Source: Parvicella tangerina
Lineage (GTDB): Bacteria; Bacteroidota; Bacteroidia; Flavobacteriales_D; Parvicellaceae
Length of the DNA stretch: 64,000 nt
Assembly (NCBI RefSeq): GCF_907165195.1
Contig: NZ_OU015584.1
Span: 1,922,001-1,986,000, forward strand
Direction: 5' to 3'
Below, piece after piece: positions 50,726 through 59,608 of the stretch. The notes under the pieces were generated by a model. That model made no database searches and had not been told where the DNA came from. It saw only the letters and a list, made by a program, of their open reading frames with translations. Made by a program: the position numbers and the translations under genes. The stretch's first letter is position 1, and each line of letters opens with the position of its first letter.

Positions 50726-53026
50726 ATGATTAAGCTTTTCATTCTCTTATTAGCCCTTATTACTTCAGTGATACACTTCGGACAGGGATTGTCTATTCCA
50801 CAGATCATGAAAGGGGAAGAGTTTGTCGGTTATTTGCCTGAGGACCTTCAAATCATGCCCAATGATGTGGCAGTTTTCTCATGGAAGCAAAATGACGATG
50901 ACGAAAGAGTTTATTACAAGATCGTGCACGATCAGCCCGTAAAACTTAACGAAAGAGAAAAGTTGACCTATCCACTGTGGGGATATGAATGGAATACCGA
51001 TCATACGAAAGCAGCCTATGCATATAGGGGAAATTTGTTTGTCTGGGATGTAGAGAATGATGGACCAAGAGCAATTGTCATCAATTCTAAAAGTATCCAT
51101 GGTGTTGGATGGGCAGGTGATCTGATCTACTATACGCAAGATGCAAATGTATTTCAGTATAATGCTGAAAAAGGAACTATAACTCAGTTAACAAATTTCT
51201 CAAGAAGCAATGAGCCAACAGAAAAACCAGAGAGTTTCTTGGATCAACAGCAGAGTGATTTGTTCGAGTTCATCAAGAAAAAAGAAGGAGATGAGGATGA
51301 ATATGGGCTATTGCCCAAACCCATCTATGTAGGAGATCAATCTTTGAAAGGAGCAGTATTGAGTCCAGACGGAGAATACTTAACTTATTCATTGATAGAA
51401 AGTGCTGGTGTAGAATATACGGAGGTAACGCACCATGTCACCGCTTCTGGTTATACCAAACAATCCAAAGCAAGACCAAAAGTGGGTAGGGCAGAGGATC
51501 AGCACAAGTTTTTTGTATACCATCTTGAAGAGCAAGAAAGTATTGCCTTTGATTTTAGTGGTTTGACTAACCTGAATCAAATTCCTTTCTACTTTAGTGA
51601 TTACGATAACGAACACGATACGTACAACAATAAAGGACTTGTTTTTCACGGCCCCTATTTCAATCCAAATGGGGAAAAATGTATTCTTGAAATAAAATCA
51701 TTGGATAATAAGCACAGGTGGATCGTTGATTTGGACCTAAAAAATGCTTCATACACTGAAATAGAATACCAACATGATGAGGCTTGGATAGGAGGTCCTG
51801 GTATCTCAGGCTGGAATGAAGTCCCGGGTAACATCGGTTGGATTAATTACAACCAGTTCTATTTTCAGTCTGAGGAATCAGGGTATTCGCACCTCTATAC
51901 TTACGATATGAATAAGGAGGTGAAAGAGCAGATCACCAAAGGAGAGTTTGAGATTCACAATACCTTCAAGACCAATGATAAGGAGGTGCTGTTTGTTGTG
52001 GCTAATAAAACGCATCCTGGAAACAGAGGTGTTTATAAATTGAACCTCAAGAGCAAAAAACTATCAGAGGTATTAGTCAAAGATGGGAAATACGAACCAA
52101 GGTTTTCTAAAGACGCTAAAATCTGCTATTACTTGTACTCGTATAAGAATCAGCCAACGGAATTATTTAAGAAACCTATTAACGAAAAAAGTGGTAATGT
52201 GCAGTTGACACAATCCTTGACTCCTGAGTTTAAGTCTTATAATTGGTATGCACCAGAAGTCATATCTTTTATGTCTGTAGATGCATTGTACGATGTTCAT
52301 GCGCGCTTGTATAAACCAGATGATGATAAGAAAAATGGGGCTGGGGTGATCTTTGTGCATGGTGCGGGATATTTGCAGAATGCGCACAACTATTGGAGTT
52401 TATATTATCGTGAGTACATGTTTCACAACTTTCTGAGAGATAAAGGTTATACGATTTTAGATATAGATTATCGTGCATCTGAAGGATATGGAAGGGATTG
52501 GCGAACGGCAATTTACCGACACATGGGAGGGAAGGACTTGTTAGATCAGCTAGGAGGGAGAGATTATTTGATTGAAGAGCAAAACATTGATCCTAATAGA
52601 ATTGGGATCTACGGTGGTTCTTACGGTGGATTTATTACGCTGATGGCTTTGTTGACTGAACCGAATAAGTTTGCCTGTGGTGCTGCGTTGCGAAGCGTAA
52701 CAGATTGGGCGCATTATAATCATGAGTACACCTCTAATATTCTGAATACTCCAGAAGAGGATAGTGTCGCATTTTACAGAAGTAGTCCGATTAACTTTGC
52801 CGAGAACCTTGATGATCCTTTGCTCATCTTACACGGTATGGTGGATGATAACGTGCAGTTTCAAGATGTCGTACGTCTGTCGCAGCGTTTCATTGAGTTG
52901 GGTAAAGAAAATTGGGAAATGGCCGTTTATCCTGTCGAGCCGCATAGTTTTAAAACAGCATCTAGTTGGACGGATGAGTATACAAGGATTTATAAATTAT
53001 TCGAAACCTATTTGGAGAAGAAATGA
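50726..53026 (+). CDS. S9 prolyl oligopeptidase/dipeptidyl peptidase IV-like peptidase
   Basis: The 766-residue product has a signal peptide (about 1-20), an N-terminal beta-propeller (about 40-520; VFSWKQNDDDERVYY, YLTYSLIES) and an alpha/beta hydrolase domain. The catalytic triad is Ser632 in IYGGSYGG, Asp707 or Asp708 in HGMVDDNV, and His740 in VEPHSF, almost the same places as human DPP4. It should cleave dipeptides after proline or alanine from peptides in the periplasm or outside. The following glpD overlaps by four bases, so the two are translationally coupled, although their jobs seem unrelated. Confidence 0.9.
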   Translation: MIKLFILLLALITSVIHFGQGLSIPQIMKGEEFVGYLPEDLQIMPNDVAVFSWKQNDDDERVYYKIVHDQPVKLNEREKLTYPLWGYEWNTDHTKAAYAYRGNLFVWDVENDGPRAIVINSKSIHGVGWAGDLIYYTQDANVFQYNAEKGTITQLTNFSRSNEPTEKPESFLDQQQSDLFEFIKKKEGDEDEYGLLPKPIYVGDQSLKGAVLSPDGEYLTYSLIESAGVEYTEVTHHVTASGYTKQSKARPKVGRAEDQHKFFVYHLEEQESIAFDFSGLTNLNQIPFYFSDYDNEHDTYNNKGLVFHGPYFNPNGEKCILEIKSLDNKHRWIVDLDLKNASYTEIEYQHDEAWIGGPGISGWNEVPGNIGWINYNQFYFQSEESGYSHLYTYDMNKEVKEQITKGEFEIHNTFKTNDKEVLFVVANKTHPGNRGVYKLNLKSKKLSEVLVKDGKYEPRFSKDAKICYYLYSYKNQPTELFKKPINEKSGNVQLTQSLTPEFKSYNWYAPEVISFMSVDALYDVHARLYKPDDDKKNGAGVIFVHGAGYLQNAHNYWSLYYREYMFHNFLRDKGYTILDIDYRASEGYGRDWRTAIYRHMGGKDLLDQLGGRDYLIEEQNIDPNRIGIYGGSYGGFITLMALLTEPNKFACGAALRSVTDWAHYNHEYTSNILNTPEEDSVAFYRSSPINFAENLDDPLLILHGMVDDNVQFQDVVRLSQRFIELGKENWEMAVYPVEPHSFKTASSWTDEYTRIYKLFETYLEKK

Positions 53027-54603
53027 TGCAATGGAACCTGGAGCAAAGAACAACTAAAATCAGTCAACTTCAGCGTGATGAATATGATCTGTTGATCATT
53101 GGTGGTGGAATCACGGGCGCTGGGATATTGTTGGATGCGGTATCAAGAGGTTTAAAAGTGCTGTTGGTTGAAAAGAATGATTTCGCTTCTGGAACAAGTA
53201 GTCGCTCAACAAAACTAATTCATGGTGGTTTGCGATACCTCAAGCAGCTTGAGGTTAAAATTGTCAGAGAAACTGGACAAGAACGCGCCATAGCTTATAA
53301 AAATGCACCGCATTTAGTCCTGCCGGAAAAAATGCTCCTTCCAATTCAAAAAGGAGGGACCTATGGTCGCTTTACCACTTCTATAGCCCTTAAGGTCTAT
53401 GATTGGTTGGCGGGGGTAAAAGGAGAGGATAAAAGAAAAATGCTCTCCAAAGAACAAACATTGCAAGAAGAACCACTTTTAAATCCAGATCATTTAAAGG
53501 GTAGTGGCTTTTATTCTGAATACCGTACAGATGATGCTCGATTGACATTAGAGATTATTAAAACAGCAGTGAGTAGAGGCGGTGATGCATTGAACTATCT
53601 AAAGGTAGAGGGGTTGATTTATGATGAGAAGGGGAGTGTTAACGGGGCTACCCTTCATGATCTGTTGTCAGGTAATGAGTATGAACTAAAAGCTAAACAA
53701 GTAATCAATGCAACAGGACCTTGGAGCGATGAGATACGTGAAATGGATAAGTCAATGAATAATAAAAGGCTTCATCTTACCAAAGGTGTTCATATTGTTT
53801 TTGATCATGGGCGGTTTCCGTTAAATCATTCGGTATATTTTGACGTAAAGGGAGGAAGAATGGTGTTTGCAATTCCTCGTGGTAAGGTAACGTACGTGGG
53901 CACGACAGACACGAACTATCATCAACAAAAGGACAACCCTGAGGTTACATTGGAGGATGTGAATTATTTGCTTGATGCTGCTAATAATATGTTTCCATCG
54001 TTAGGACTTAAGATAAATGATGTGAAATCTTCTTGGGCTGGTCTTAGACCATTGATTCACGAGGATGGCAAGTCTCCATCTGAACTGAGTAGAAAGGACG
54101 AAGTGTTTCTCTCAAAAACAGGGTTAATAACCATAGCTGGAGGTAAACTTACTGGGTATCGATTAATGGCCAAAAAAGTGGTGGATGAAGTTGCTCAACG
54201 ATTGGGAATAGATAAAAAATGCACAACTGATCAGATTAAGATCAATGGGTTTCCTGAACAAGGTTTAGCGACTGAATTAGCGAAAAAAATGAGTAGTGAT
54301 GAAGATTTGATTGGGTATTTAATTCATAATTACGGACAACAAAGCGTTGATTTAACCGGTCTGGACCAAGACCTTATCTTAGCAGAGGCTAAGTTTGCGA
54401 TTCAAAATGAAATGTGCTTGAATTGTTATGACTTTTTTGTGAGGAGAACAGGCAGGATGTACTTTGATATTGATTCAGTTAGGACTTCAAAAGATAAAGT
54501 TGGAAAGCTTTTTGCAACGCATTACAACTGGTCAGAAGATCAATTGAAAAAGGAACTGAATCGTGTTGATGAAGAAATAACAAAAAGAAGTGTTTTTAAA
54601 TGA
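53023..54603 (+). CDS. glpD: FAD-dependent glycerol-3-phosphate dehydrogenase
   Basis: The 526-residue product has the FAD motif (YDLLIIGGGITGAGILLDAVSRG), LVEKNDFASGTSSRSTKLIHGGLRYL, and a C-terminal part of the GlpA/GlpD group (EMCLNCYDFFVRRTGRMYFD). It oxidises glycerol-3-phosphate to dihydroxyacetone phosphate and passes electrons to quinone at the membrane, feeding glycerol or phospholipid head groups into glycolysis. It starts at ATG 53023, overlapping the peptidase stop as ATGA. Glycerol kinase and facilitator genes are not in this window. Confidence 0.92.
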   Translation: MMQWNLEQRTTKISQLQRDEYDLLIIGGGITGAGILLDAVSRGLKVLLVEKNDFASGTSSRSTKLIHGGLRYLKQLEVKIVRETGQERAIAYKNAPHLVLPEKMLLPIQKGGTYGRFTTSIALKVYDWLAGVKGEDKRKMLSKEQTLQEEPLLNPDHLKGSGFYSEYRTDDARLTLEIIKTAVSRGGDALNYLKVEGLIYDEKGSVNGATLHDLLSGNEYELKAKQVINATGPWSDEIREMDKSMNNKRLHLTKGVHIVFDHGRFPLNHSVYFDVKGGRMVFAIPRGKVTYVGTTDTNYHQQKDNPEVTLEDVNYLLDAANNMFPSLGLKINDVKSSWAGLRPLIHEDGKSPSELSRKDEVFLSKTGLITIAGGKLTGYRLMAKKVVDEVAQRLGIDKKCTTDQIKINGFPEQGLATELAKKMSSDEDLIGYLIHNYGQQSVDLTGLDQDLILAEAKFAIQNEMCLNCYDFFVRRTGRMYFDIDSVRTSKDKVGKLFATHYNWSEDQLKKELNRVDEEITKRSVFK

Positions 54604-55019
54604 ATTGGATGCTAATCATAGGAATGGTAGTTGCGAATTTGAGTTTGTCTGCACAACATGTGATTAAAGTAAAAAAAGGACAAACCATAACAGGTTCATT
54701 TTGCTGGCAAGATGATGATAGAACAAAAGACTATCTGTATTTTACTGAGGATGGATGGGTTTACCTGTTGGAGAACACCAAGAAAAATTCAAAGAAAGCA
54801 CTTAAAACCCTGAAATCTTGTGCTTCAGAACCTTCATGTAACGATGTCCGATCCATGCCTTATACATTCGAAAAGAACATCGTCAACTTTGCGATAGAGC
54901 ATACAGATTATGTCAAGGATTATAACGGTCAATTTGAAGCGCAAGGCGCCAAAATGGTCTTCAAAGTTTCAGAGACCGATCAACTCATGATAGTGAAAGA
55001 GTTTGAAAGGGTTGAATAG
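54600..55019 (+). CDS. small exported protein of unknown function
   Basis: The 139-residue product has a signal peptide (MNWMLIIGMVVANLSLSAQ) and a compact beta-rich mature part with three cysteines (SFCWQDDD, SCASEPSCND), perhaps forming a disulfide. It overlaps the glpD stop as ATGA and ends the three-gene operon. No family is recognised. Confidence 0.65.
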   Translation: MNWMLIIGMVVANLSLSAQHVIKVKKGQTITGSFCWQDDDRTKDYLYFTEDGWVYLLENTKKNSKKALKTLKSCASEPSCNDVRSMPYTFEKNIVNFAIEHTDYVKDYNGQFEAQGAKMVFKVSETDQLMIVKEFERVE

Positions 55020-55020
55020 G

Positions 55021-55764
55021 TTATATTTTTGGTAAGAGTAAGGTGGTAACTTTCCCGAGTTCCAGATCATCAACGTGTCCCGCAACCATGTTATCTTTAG
55101 TTTTAACATGGATGTGCATATTTGTGGTATGATGAGTAAATACGCCATGATGTGCATCAGAATAGAATCCAATCATTCTGGCGTCTTCACCGATTAATGT
55201 TCCATGCAATCCTGATTGAATGTGTTTTTCATGCGTATGTTCCATGTCTCCGTCTTGCCAATTAATTACGTGCCAGTCAATAAATGCAATGTTCCCATCG
55301 AGCATAAAAGGAAAAGGTTGGTGGATGTTAATGTTGTTTTCTCCAGCAGTTTGTGCGATATAGTTCTCTAGTTCATCTTTCGTGACTACCTCAGCAGGAA
55401 TACTGAATTTCATCCAATTTTCTACTTGTGCGTAAACAATTATCGCTGCTCTTTTCTCAAATGAAGGGTCAAATGCCAGATGACTTGTTGAATCAACATA
55501 GGTAACATACGATTGGCCATCAATAATCTGTATTTCCCCTTTTAAACCCTCCAAAGCACCTATAGCATAGAGGTGGTCCAAATTTTTAAGGTCTTTTAAG
55601 TCTGCTTTAGCGGACAGATCACCTTCATGCATGATCTGCTTTAACGCCCCAGAATATTTTACTTCAAGTGTAGCTGTTTCAGGCTCAGAAGTATTTTCCT
55701 CTTGCTTATTTTCACAAGCTGAAAGTAGAATAAAGAGGAGTAACAACAAAAGTAGTGGTTTCAT
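55021..55764 (-). CDS. acetolactate decarboxylase-like lipoprotein
   Basis: The 247-residue product starts with a lipoprotein signal (MKPLLLLLLLFILLSAC). The mature domain follows the alpha-acetolactate decarboxylase pattern: GALEGLKGEIQIIDGQSYV, GLHGTLIGEDARMIGF, and a C-terminal NMHIHVK and AGHVDDLELG that keep the metal-binding histidines (HxH and GH). Known enzymes of this family turn acetolactate into acetoin. Export to the envelope as a lipoprotein is unusual for such an enzyme, and no acetolactate synthase is nearby, so the substrate may differ. It overlaps the small membrane protein gene by four bases. Confidence 0.72.
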   Translation of the reverse strand: MKPLLLLLLLFILLSACENKQEENTSEPETATLEVKYSGALKQIMHEGDLSAKADLKDLKNLDHLYAIGALEGLKGEIQIIDGQSYVTYVDSTSHLAFDPSFEKRAAIIVYAQVENWMKFSIPAEVVTKDELENYIAQTAGENNINIHQPFPFMLDGNIAFIDWHVINWQDGDMEHTHEKHIQSGLHGTLIGEDARMIGFYSDAHHGVFTHHTTNMHIHVKTKDNMVAGHVDDLELGKVTTLLLPKI

Positions 55765-55961
55765 GGTTCGTCTTGGTTTGATTGCTGTTGTTTTCTTCTC
55801 ATCCCCACCATAAAGATTAGTCCTCCAACTGCTAGGAGAACAAGCCCCAACGGTTTGCTATTCTCATTTAATGTGTTGGCGAGCGTAACTCCTAATGCAA
55901 TCAACAAGATGCTTAAAAAGAGGATACGCTTTACATAGGGTGTCATAAAAACTCGTTTCAT
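55761..55961 (-). CDS. small two-helix membrane protein
   Basis: The ATG at 55961 gives MKRVFMTPYVKRILFLSI (an ATG at 55946 is also possible). There are two membrane helices (ILFLSILLIALGVTLA and LGLVLLAVGGLIFMVG) joined by a short loop, and a basic Gln-rich tail (RRKQQQSNQ). At 66 residues it is too small to assign. It overlaps the start of the decarboxylase-like lipoprotein as ATGA, so the two are coexpressed. Confidence 0.65.
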   Translation of the reverse strand: MKRVFMTPYVKRILFLSILLIALGVTLANTLNENSKPLGLVLLAVGGLIFMVGMRRKQQQSNQDEP

Positions 55962-56112
55962 GCAAACATAATAAATTCCGCTCTTCAAATATGATGCACG
56001 AAGCATAATTCATCGTTAGCGAATAATCATTGCCTCCTGAGTATTTATGAAAATTGACTGAAATTGAACCTCAATAATAGACGAGTGTACACCTAGATGA
56101 TGAATTAACCTA

Positions 56113-56745
56113 ATGAGTACCACAGAAAAACATAGTGTTTCTATATTGCTTTTCTTGATTGGAGTATTGCCGGTCAGCACGGTTGCCATGCATGCACTAG
56201 GTTGGATTCATGTACAAGTTTTGCTATTTCCCAATGTCTTTTTAATCGCGGTGGCATTAGTTTATTTAAGTATCTTTTCATCTTTTGGAAATAAATTGGT
56301 AAAAAGTTGGATGATGGGAATAGGGGCTGTGCTATTATATGATTTGTCAAGAATACCATTTATTTGCTGTGGGTGGACAGATTTTATTCCTGGATTGGGT
56401 GGATGGATAGTCGGAGAGAAGGAACATTTCTACGCTGGATATTTGTGGAGATATCTGGGTAATGGTGCTGGTTTAGGTATGGCATTCTGTGTGTTGAGAA
56501 ATTATATTCAACCCAAACGGATCATTGCTTTTGGAGCACTTTATGGAGTCTGTATCTTCGCTTGTCTGGATATCATTTTGCTTTCCTCCAGTTATGCGCA
56601 ATCCATGATGTTCGAAGTGACACCCATTAGTTTTATCGGAGGTTTAACTGGACATATTGTATATGGCACCACGCTAGGCCTTTTAACCTATTTGGTGGAC
56701 AACAAGATCTCTGATGCCAAAGCTGTAGTTGTAAATCAACTCTAG
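56113..56745 (+). CDS. multi-pass membrane protein of unknown function
   Basis: The 210-residue product has about six membrane helices (SILLFLIGVLPVSTVAMHALG, VFLIAVALVYLSIFSSF, MMGIGAVLLYDL, AFGALYGVCIFACLDIILL and others) and short loops. A loop around LSRIPFICCGWTDF holds two adjacent cysteines. I do not recognise a family. It converges with menB, overlapping by four bases. Confidence 0.7.
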   Translation: MSTTEKHSVSILLFLIGVLPVSTVAMHALGWIHVQVLLFPNVFLIAVALVYLSIFSSFGNKLVKSWMMGIGAVLLYDLSRIPFICCGWTDFIPGLGGWIVGEKEHFYAGYLWRYLGNGAGLGMAFCVLRNYIQPKRIIAFGALYGVCIFACLDIILLSSSYAQSMMFEVTPISFIGGLTGHIVYGTTLGLLTYLVDNKISDAKAVVVNQL

Positions 56746-57584
56746 TTAGATACTCTTTTGAATTTACTAAAGTCTGGTTTCCGTTTTTCTAAAAACGCAT
56801 TTCTTCCTTCTTTAGCTTCTTCTGTCATATAGGCCAATCGGGTGGCTTCTCCAGCAAATACCTGTTGACCTACCATTCCATCATCTGTAAGGTTCATCGC
56901 AAATTTCAACATCCTGATTGAGGTTGGAGATTTAGCTAAGATCTCTTGAGCCCACTCGTAGGCCGTGTCTTCTAGTTCTTCATGCGGAATCACAGCGTTC
57001 ACCATTCCCATCTCATAGGCTTCCTGAGCAGAGTAGTTTCTTCCTAAGAAGAAGATTTCTCTTGCTTTCTTCTGACCAACCATTTTCGCAAGATAGGCTG
57101 AACCATACCCTCCGTCAAAACTAGTTACATCGGCATCCGTTTGCTTAAAAACGGCATGCTCTTTACTGGCTAAAGTAAGGTCACAAACTACATGTAAACT
57201 ATGTCCACCTCCAACGGCCCAGCCGTTAACAACACAAATCACTGCCTTGGGTACAAATCGGATCAATCGTTGAACTTCCAAAATATTTAGTCTACCGACT
57301 CCTCCGTCATCTACATACCCTAATTCTCCTCGGGCATTCTGGTCACCTCCACTACAAAATGCATATTTACCGTCTTTTGGTGATGGACCTTCTGAAGAAA
57401 GTAAAATTACTCCGATGTCTGCATCTTCTTTCGCATCTAGGAAGGCATCGTAAAGTTCTGCGGTTGTTTTGGGCCTGAAAGCATTTCTCACTTCAGGACG
57501 GTTAAATGCTATTCTTGCTACACCATTGCATTTCTTATAGGTGATATCTTCATATTCTTTGGCAGTATTCCAGTTGATTTCCAT
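56742..57584 (-). CDS. menB: 1,4-dihydroxy-2-naphthoyl-CoA synthase (menaquinone pathway)
   Basis: The 280-residue product is the crotonase-fold enzyme that closes the second ring of menaquinone from o-succinylbenzoyl-CoA. Diagnostic stretches are FNRPEVRNAFRPKTTAELYDAF, FCSGGDQNARG, VNGWAVGGGHSLHVVCDLTLAS and QTDADVTSFDGGYGSAYLA. The Asp and Tyr typical of MenB are kept. The ATG at 57584 is chosen, because the upstream TTG at 57605 is part of the TAACTTTG promoter box. Other men genes are not in this window. Confidence 0.95.
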   Translation of the reverse strand: MEINWNTAKEYEDITYKKCNGVARIAFNRPEVRNAFRPKTTAELYDAFLDAKEDADIGVILLSSEGPSPKDGKYAFCSGGDQNARGELGYVDDGGVGRLNILEVQRLIRFVPKAVICVVNGWAVGGGHSLHVVCDLTLASKEHAVFKQTDADVTSFDGGYGSAYLAKMVGQKKAREIFFLGRNYSAQEAYEMGMVNAVIPHEELEDTAYEWAQEILAKSPTSIRMLKFAMNLTDDGMVGQQVFAGEATRLAYMTEEAKEGRNAFLEKRKPDFSKFKRVSN

Positions 57585-57602
57585 GATTCTGATTTTATCC
57601 TC

Positions 57603-57610
57603 CAAAGTTA
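57603..57610 (-). promoter_or_regulatory. promoter -7 box of menB
   Basis: CAAAGTTA reads TAACTTTG on the minus strand, 18 bases before the ATG at 57584, a full TAnnTTTG match. Confidence 0.5.
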
Positions 57611-57625
57611 GTTATTTTCCAGTTT

Positions 57626-58036
57626 TCAGAAAGGGGCTAAATCAGGTAGAACAACCTTTGTCTTTGCAATTTTCGAATCCAGTGTCTCTTGACTGTAGTG
57701 TTTCGATATTAAAGATTTGAAATCTACTAAGAGCGTGTTGTTACTTTCAATGAATTCTTCAAAACTTTGAGCTGAAGATGTATTCATGCAATTCACGATG
57801 ATTTTCACAGCAGCATAAGTGAGTGTTTCATGATAGATATGTGATTCCCCAATGTTAAAAGCATAATTTCGAATCAGGTAACTTGCTTGTTTAAAAGTGT
57901 CCTGAGGTGAACGCCTGTGAATTGCCCATACTAATCGAATATGGTTTTTATGTGTAAAATCTAAAGGAGGCAGTGTAGCATCTGATAGCGCCTTTATAAG
58001 TGTTTCATCCGTGTATGTTTTGCTTCTAAAGGCCAT
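57626..58036 (-). CDS. conserved cytoplasmic protein of unknown function
   Basis: The product (MAFRSKTYTDETLIKALSD and onward) has about 136 residues. The motif FTHKNHIRLVWAIHRR near residue 28 recalls a family of small helical proteins seen in several phyla without known role. A longer frame to 58072 would start inside the strong terminator of the upstream gene, so the ATG at 58036 is the start. It has no signal peptide or membrane segment. Confidence 0.65.
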   Translation of the reverse strand: MAFRSKTYTDETLIKALSDATLPPLDFTHKNHIRLVWAIHRRSPQDTFKQASYLIRNYAFNIGESHIYHETLTYAAVKIIVNCMNTSSAQSFEEFIESNNTLLVDFKSLISKHYSQETLDSKIAKTKVVLPDLAPF

Positions 58037-58041
58037 AAAGA

Positions 58042-58068
58042 AAAAGAGCCTCCGAAGAGGCTCTGTAA
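58042..58068 (-). terminator. intrinsic terminator of the large membrane protein gene
   Basis: AGAGCCTC (58045-58052) pairs with GAGGCTCT (58057-58064) around CGAA (TTCG on the minus strand), followed on the minus strand by a T tract at 58041-58045. It excludes the upstream start for the next gene. Confidence 0.9.
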
Positions 58069-58075
58069 GCATTGA

Positions 58076-59560
58076 TTAGTTGTCAAGATCGTTATCTAAG
58101 ACATCTGCAGTAGAGGGGAGAGGACTTGGTCCTTCTTCTTCCTCATCAGTAACAGACCATCTACTTTTCATATACAAAGTGGCGGCAACGGATCCAGCTC
58201 CTAATAGAATTAGAAAGATTCCGATCATATTGGGGTCTCGTTGTAAGTCGATTGAGAATTTAGAAAAAAGAATTGGAATAACTCCCAGTATTGACGCAAT
58301 CCCTAAAATTACACCAAAAACATATTTGTTCTTAAGGCCATTATCTAAATAGGTCCATCCGTAATAAACCAGAATCGGAATAAACAGGTAATCAACATAA
58401 TAATCAGCTAAGAATGATGCTAAATAGGCTGCGATTGGTGTAGCCAGCACAACAAGGTTAATCTTGTCTAAATCTTCTTCATAGTTGTCTCTGAACATCA
58501 TTACAGCACCAAATCCCATTGCCAGCACAACAAGATAGTCCAGAATTTTATAGAAGTAAAAATTACCGAATTGTCGACTAAAATCAGGAAGGTTTCCAAG
58601 AGCACCAGTTGTGTTAATAGCATACAATCCGTAAAAAGTCCCGATCACAATTAATGTTTGAATAGGTTTGGTTAAAAACCATCCTTCTTGCTTAAAGTGG
58701 ATCTTAGAGAACATATACATGATGGGTATCAGTAGAGCAAGGCCTATTGTAGATAGTGACTTAAGGTTGGTGGTTGTTACTGTGATCATCATGATTAAGA
58801 AAAGTAGTCCAAAAGCAATTTCTTTTGGTCCATTTTCTTTGGCTGACTTTAGTTTAGGCATCCAGAAAACCAATGGAGCTAGTGCGAAGAACCAGATAAA
58901 ACTCTTGAAAAAAGCCATCCAATCTGCCTCCACATTTACCCATAGCATACTTGATCCTACGGCTACTGCGATCATATAAAGATAGCTAGCAACAGTTGAC
59001 TCGAGATAATGAACAACTCCCAGAGCTAAAACCAAAACAATATAAATGAGGATGTCGGATCTCATCCAATCCCATTCATAAATACCGAAGATTCCTGGAA
59101 GGGTAATACAAACCCCCAAAATACCGAAAAAACCTGCTGTTTCTTTCCAGAGTTTGCTGTTAGAATAGTTTGTTTTATACAGGTAAATGGAAACTGCTCC
59201 CAGAATTAATGGGATGTAAACGATGTTTTTAACGACATCTGGATCAGCTTCCTGAAGAATGATCACCAGTAAACCTGCAATTGCGAGTATAACACCGGAG
59301 ATCAGGTAACTGAATTTTGTAAGCTTGTAAAGCGTGTGCTTTGATTCAGGCTCAGCGGCCTTAAGAAGGGTTTCGCGATCTGCGGCACTCATTCCCTTTG
59401 CTCTTGAGATAACGTTGCCAAGCCATACCTTGTTTTGGTGCTGGATCACTGCTTGTAAAAGCGGCCATCCGTAAAGTAAAAAAATGAAATAAGCGGCCAT
59501 TACTCCTATGCCGTACCCCAGATACCAAAGGTAGTTGGGTGAAATGTCTAATAAGTCCAT
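58076..59560 (-). CDS. large multi-pass membrane protein (DUF2157-like)
   Basis: The 494-residue product has about 13 hydrophobic helices after a short soluble start (MDLLDISPNYLWYLGYGIGVMAAY). A soluble loop lies near residues 45-75 (SRAKGMSAADRETLLKAAEPESK), and an acidic tail (TDEEEEGPSP) closes it. The arrangement of repeated helices resembles the DUF2157/DUF2339 proteins of bacterial envelopes, whose function is unknown. It is monocistronic, between its own terminator and anmK. Confidence 0.65.
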   Translation of the reverse strand: MDLLDISPNYLWYLGYGIGVMAAYFIFLLYGWPLLQAVIQHQNKVWLGNVISRAKGMSAADRETLLKAAEPESKHTLYKLTKFSYLISGVILAIAGLLVIILQEADPDVVKNIVYIPLILGAVSIYLYKTNYSNSKLWKETAGFFGILGVCITLPGIFGIYEWDWMRSDILIYIVLVLALGVVHYLESTVASYLYMIAVAVGSSMLWVNVEADWMAFFKSFIWFFALAPLVFWMPKLKSAKENGPKEIAFGLLFLIMMITVTTTNLKSLSTIGLALLIPIMYMFSKIHFKQEGWFLTKPIQTLIVIGTFYGLYAINTTGALGNLPDFSRQFGNFYFYKILDYLVVLAMGFGAVMMFRDNYEEDLDKINLVVLATPIAAYLASFLADYYVDYLFIPILVYYGWTYLDNGLKNKYVFGVILGIASILGVIPILFSKFSIDLQRDPNMIGIFLILLGAGSVAATLYMKSRWSVTDEEEEGPSPLPSTADVLDNDLDN

Positions 59561-59608
59561 AGTTGTTAGTTTTAATTTGTTAATGCAATATAAGGAAAAT
59601 AGAATTAC

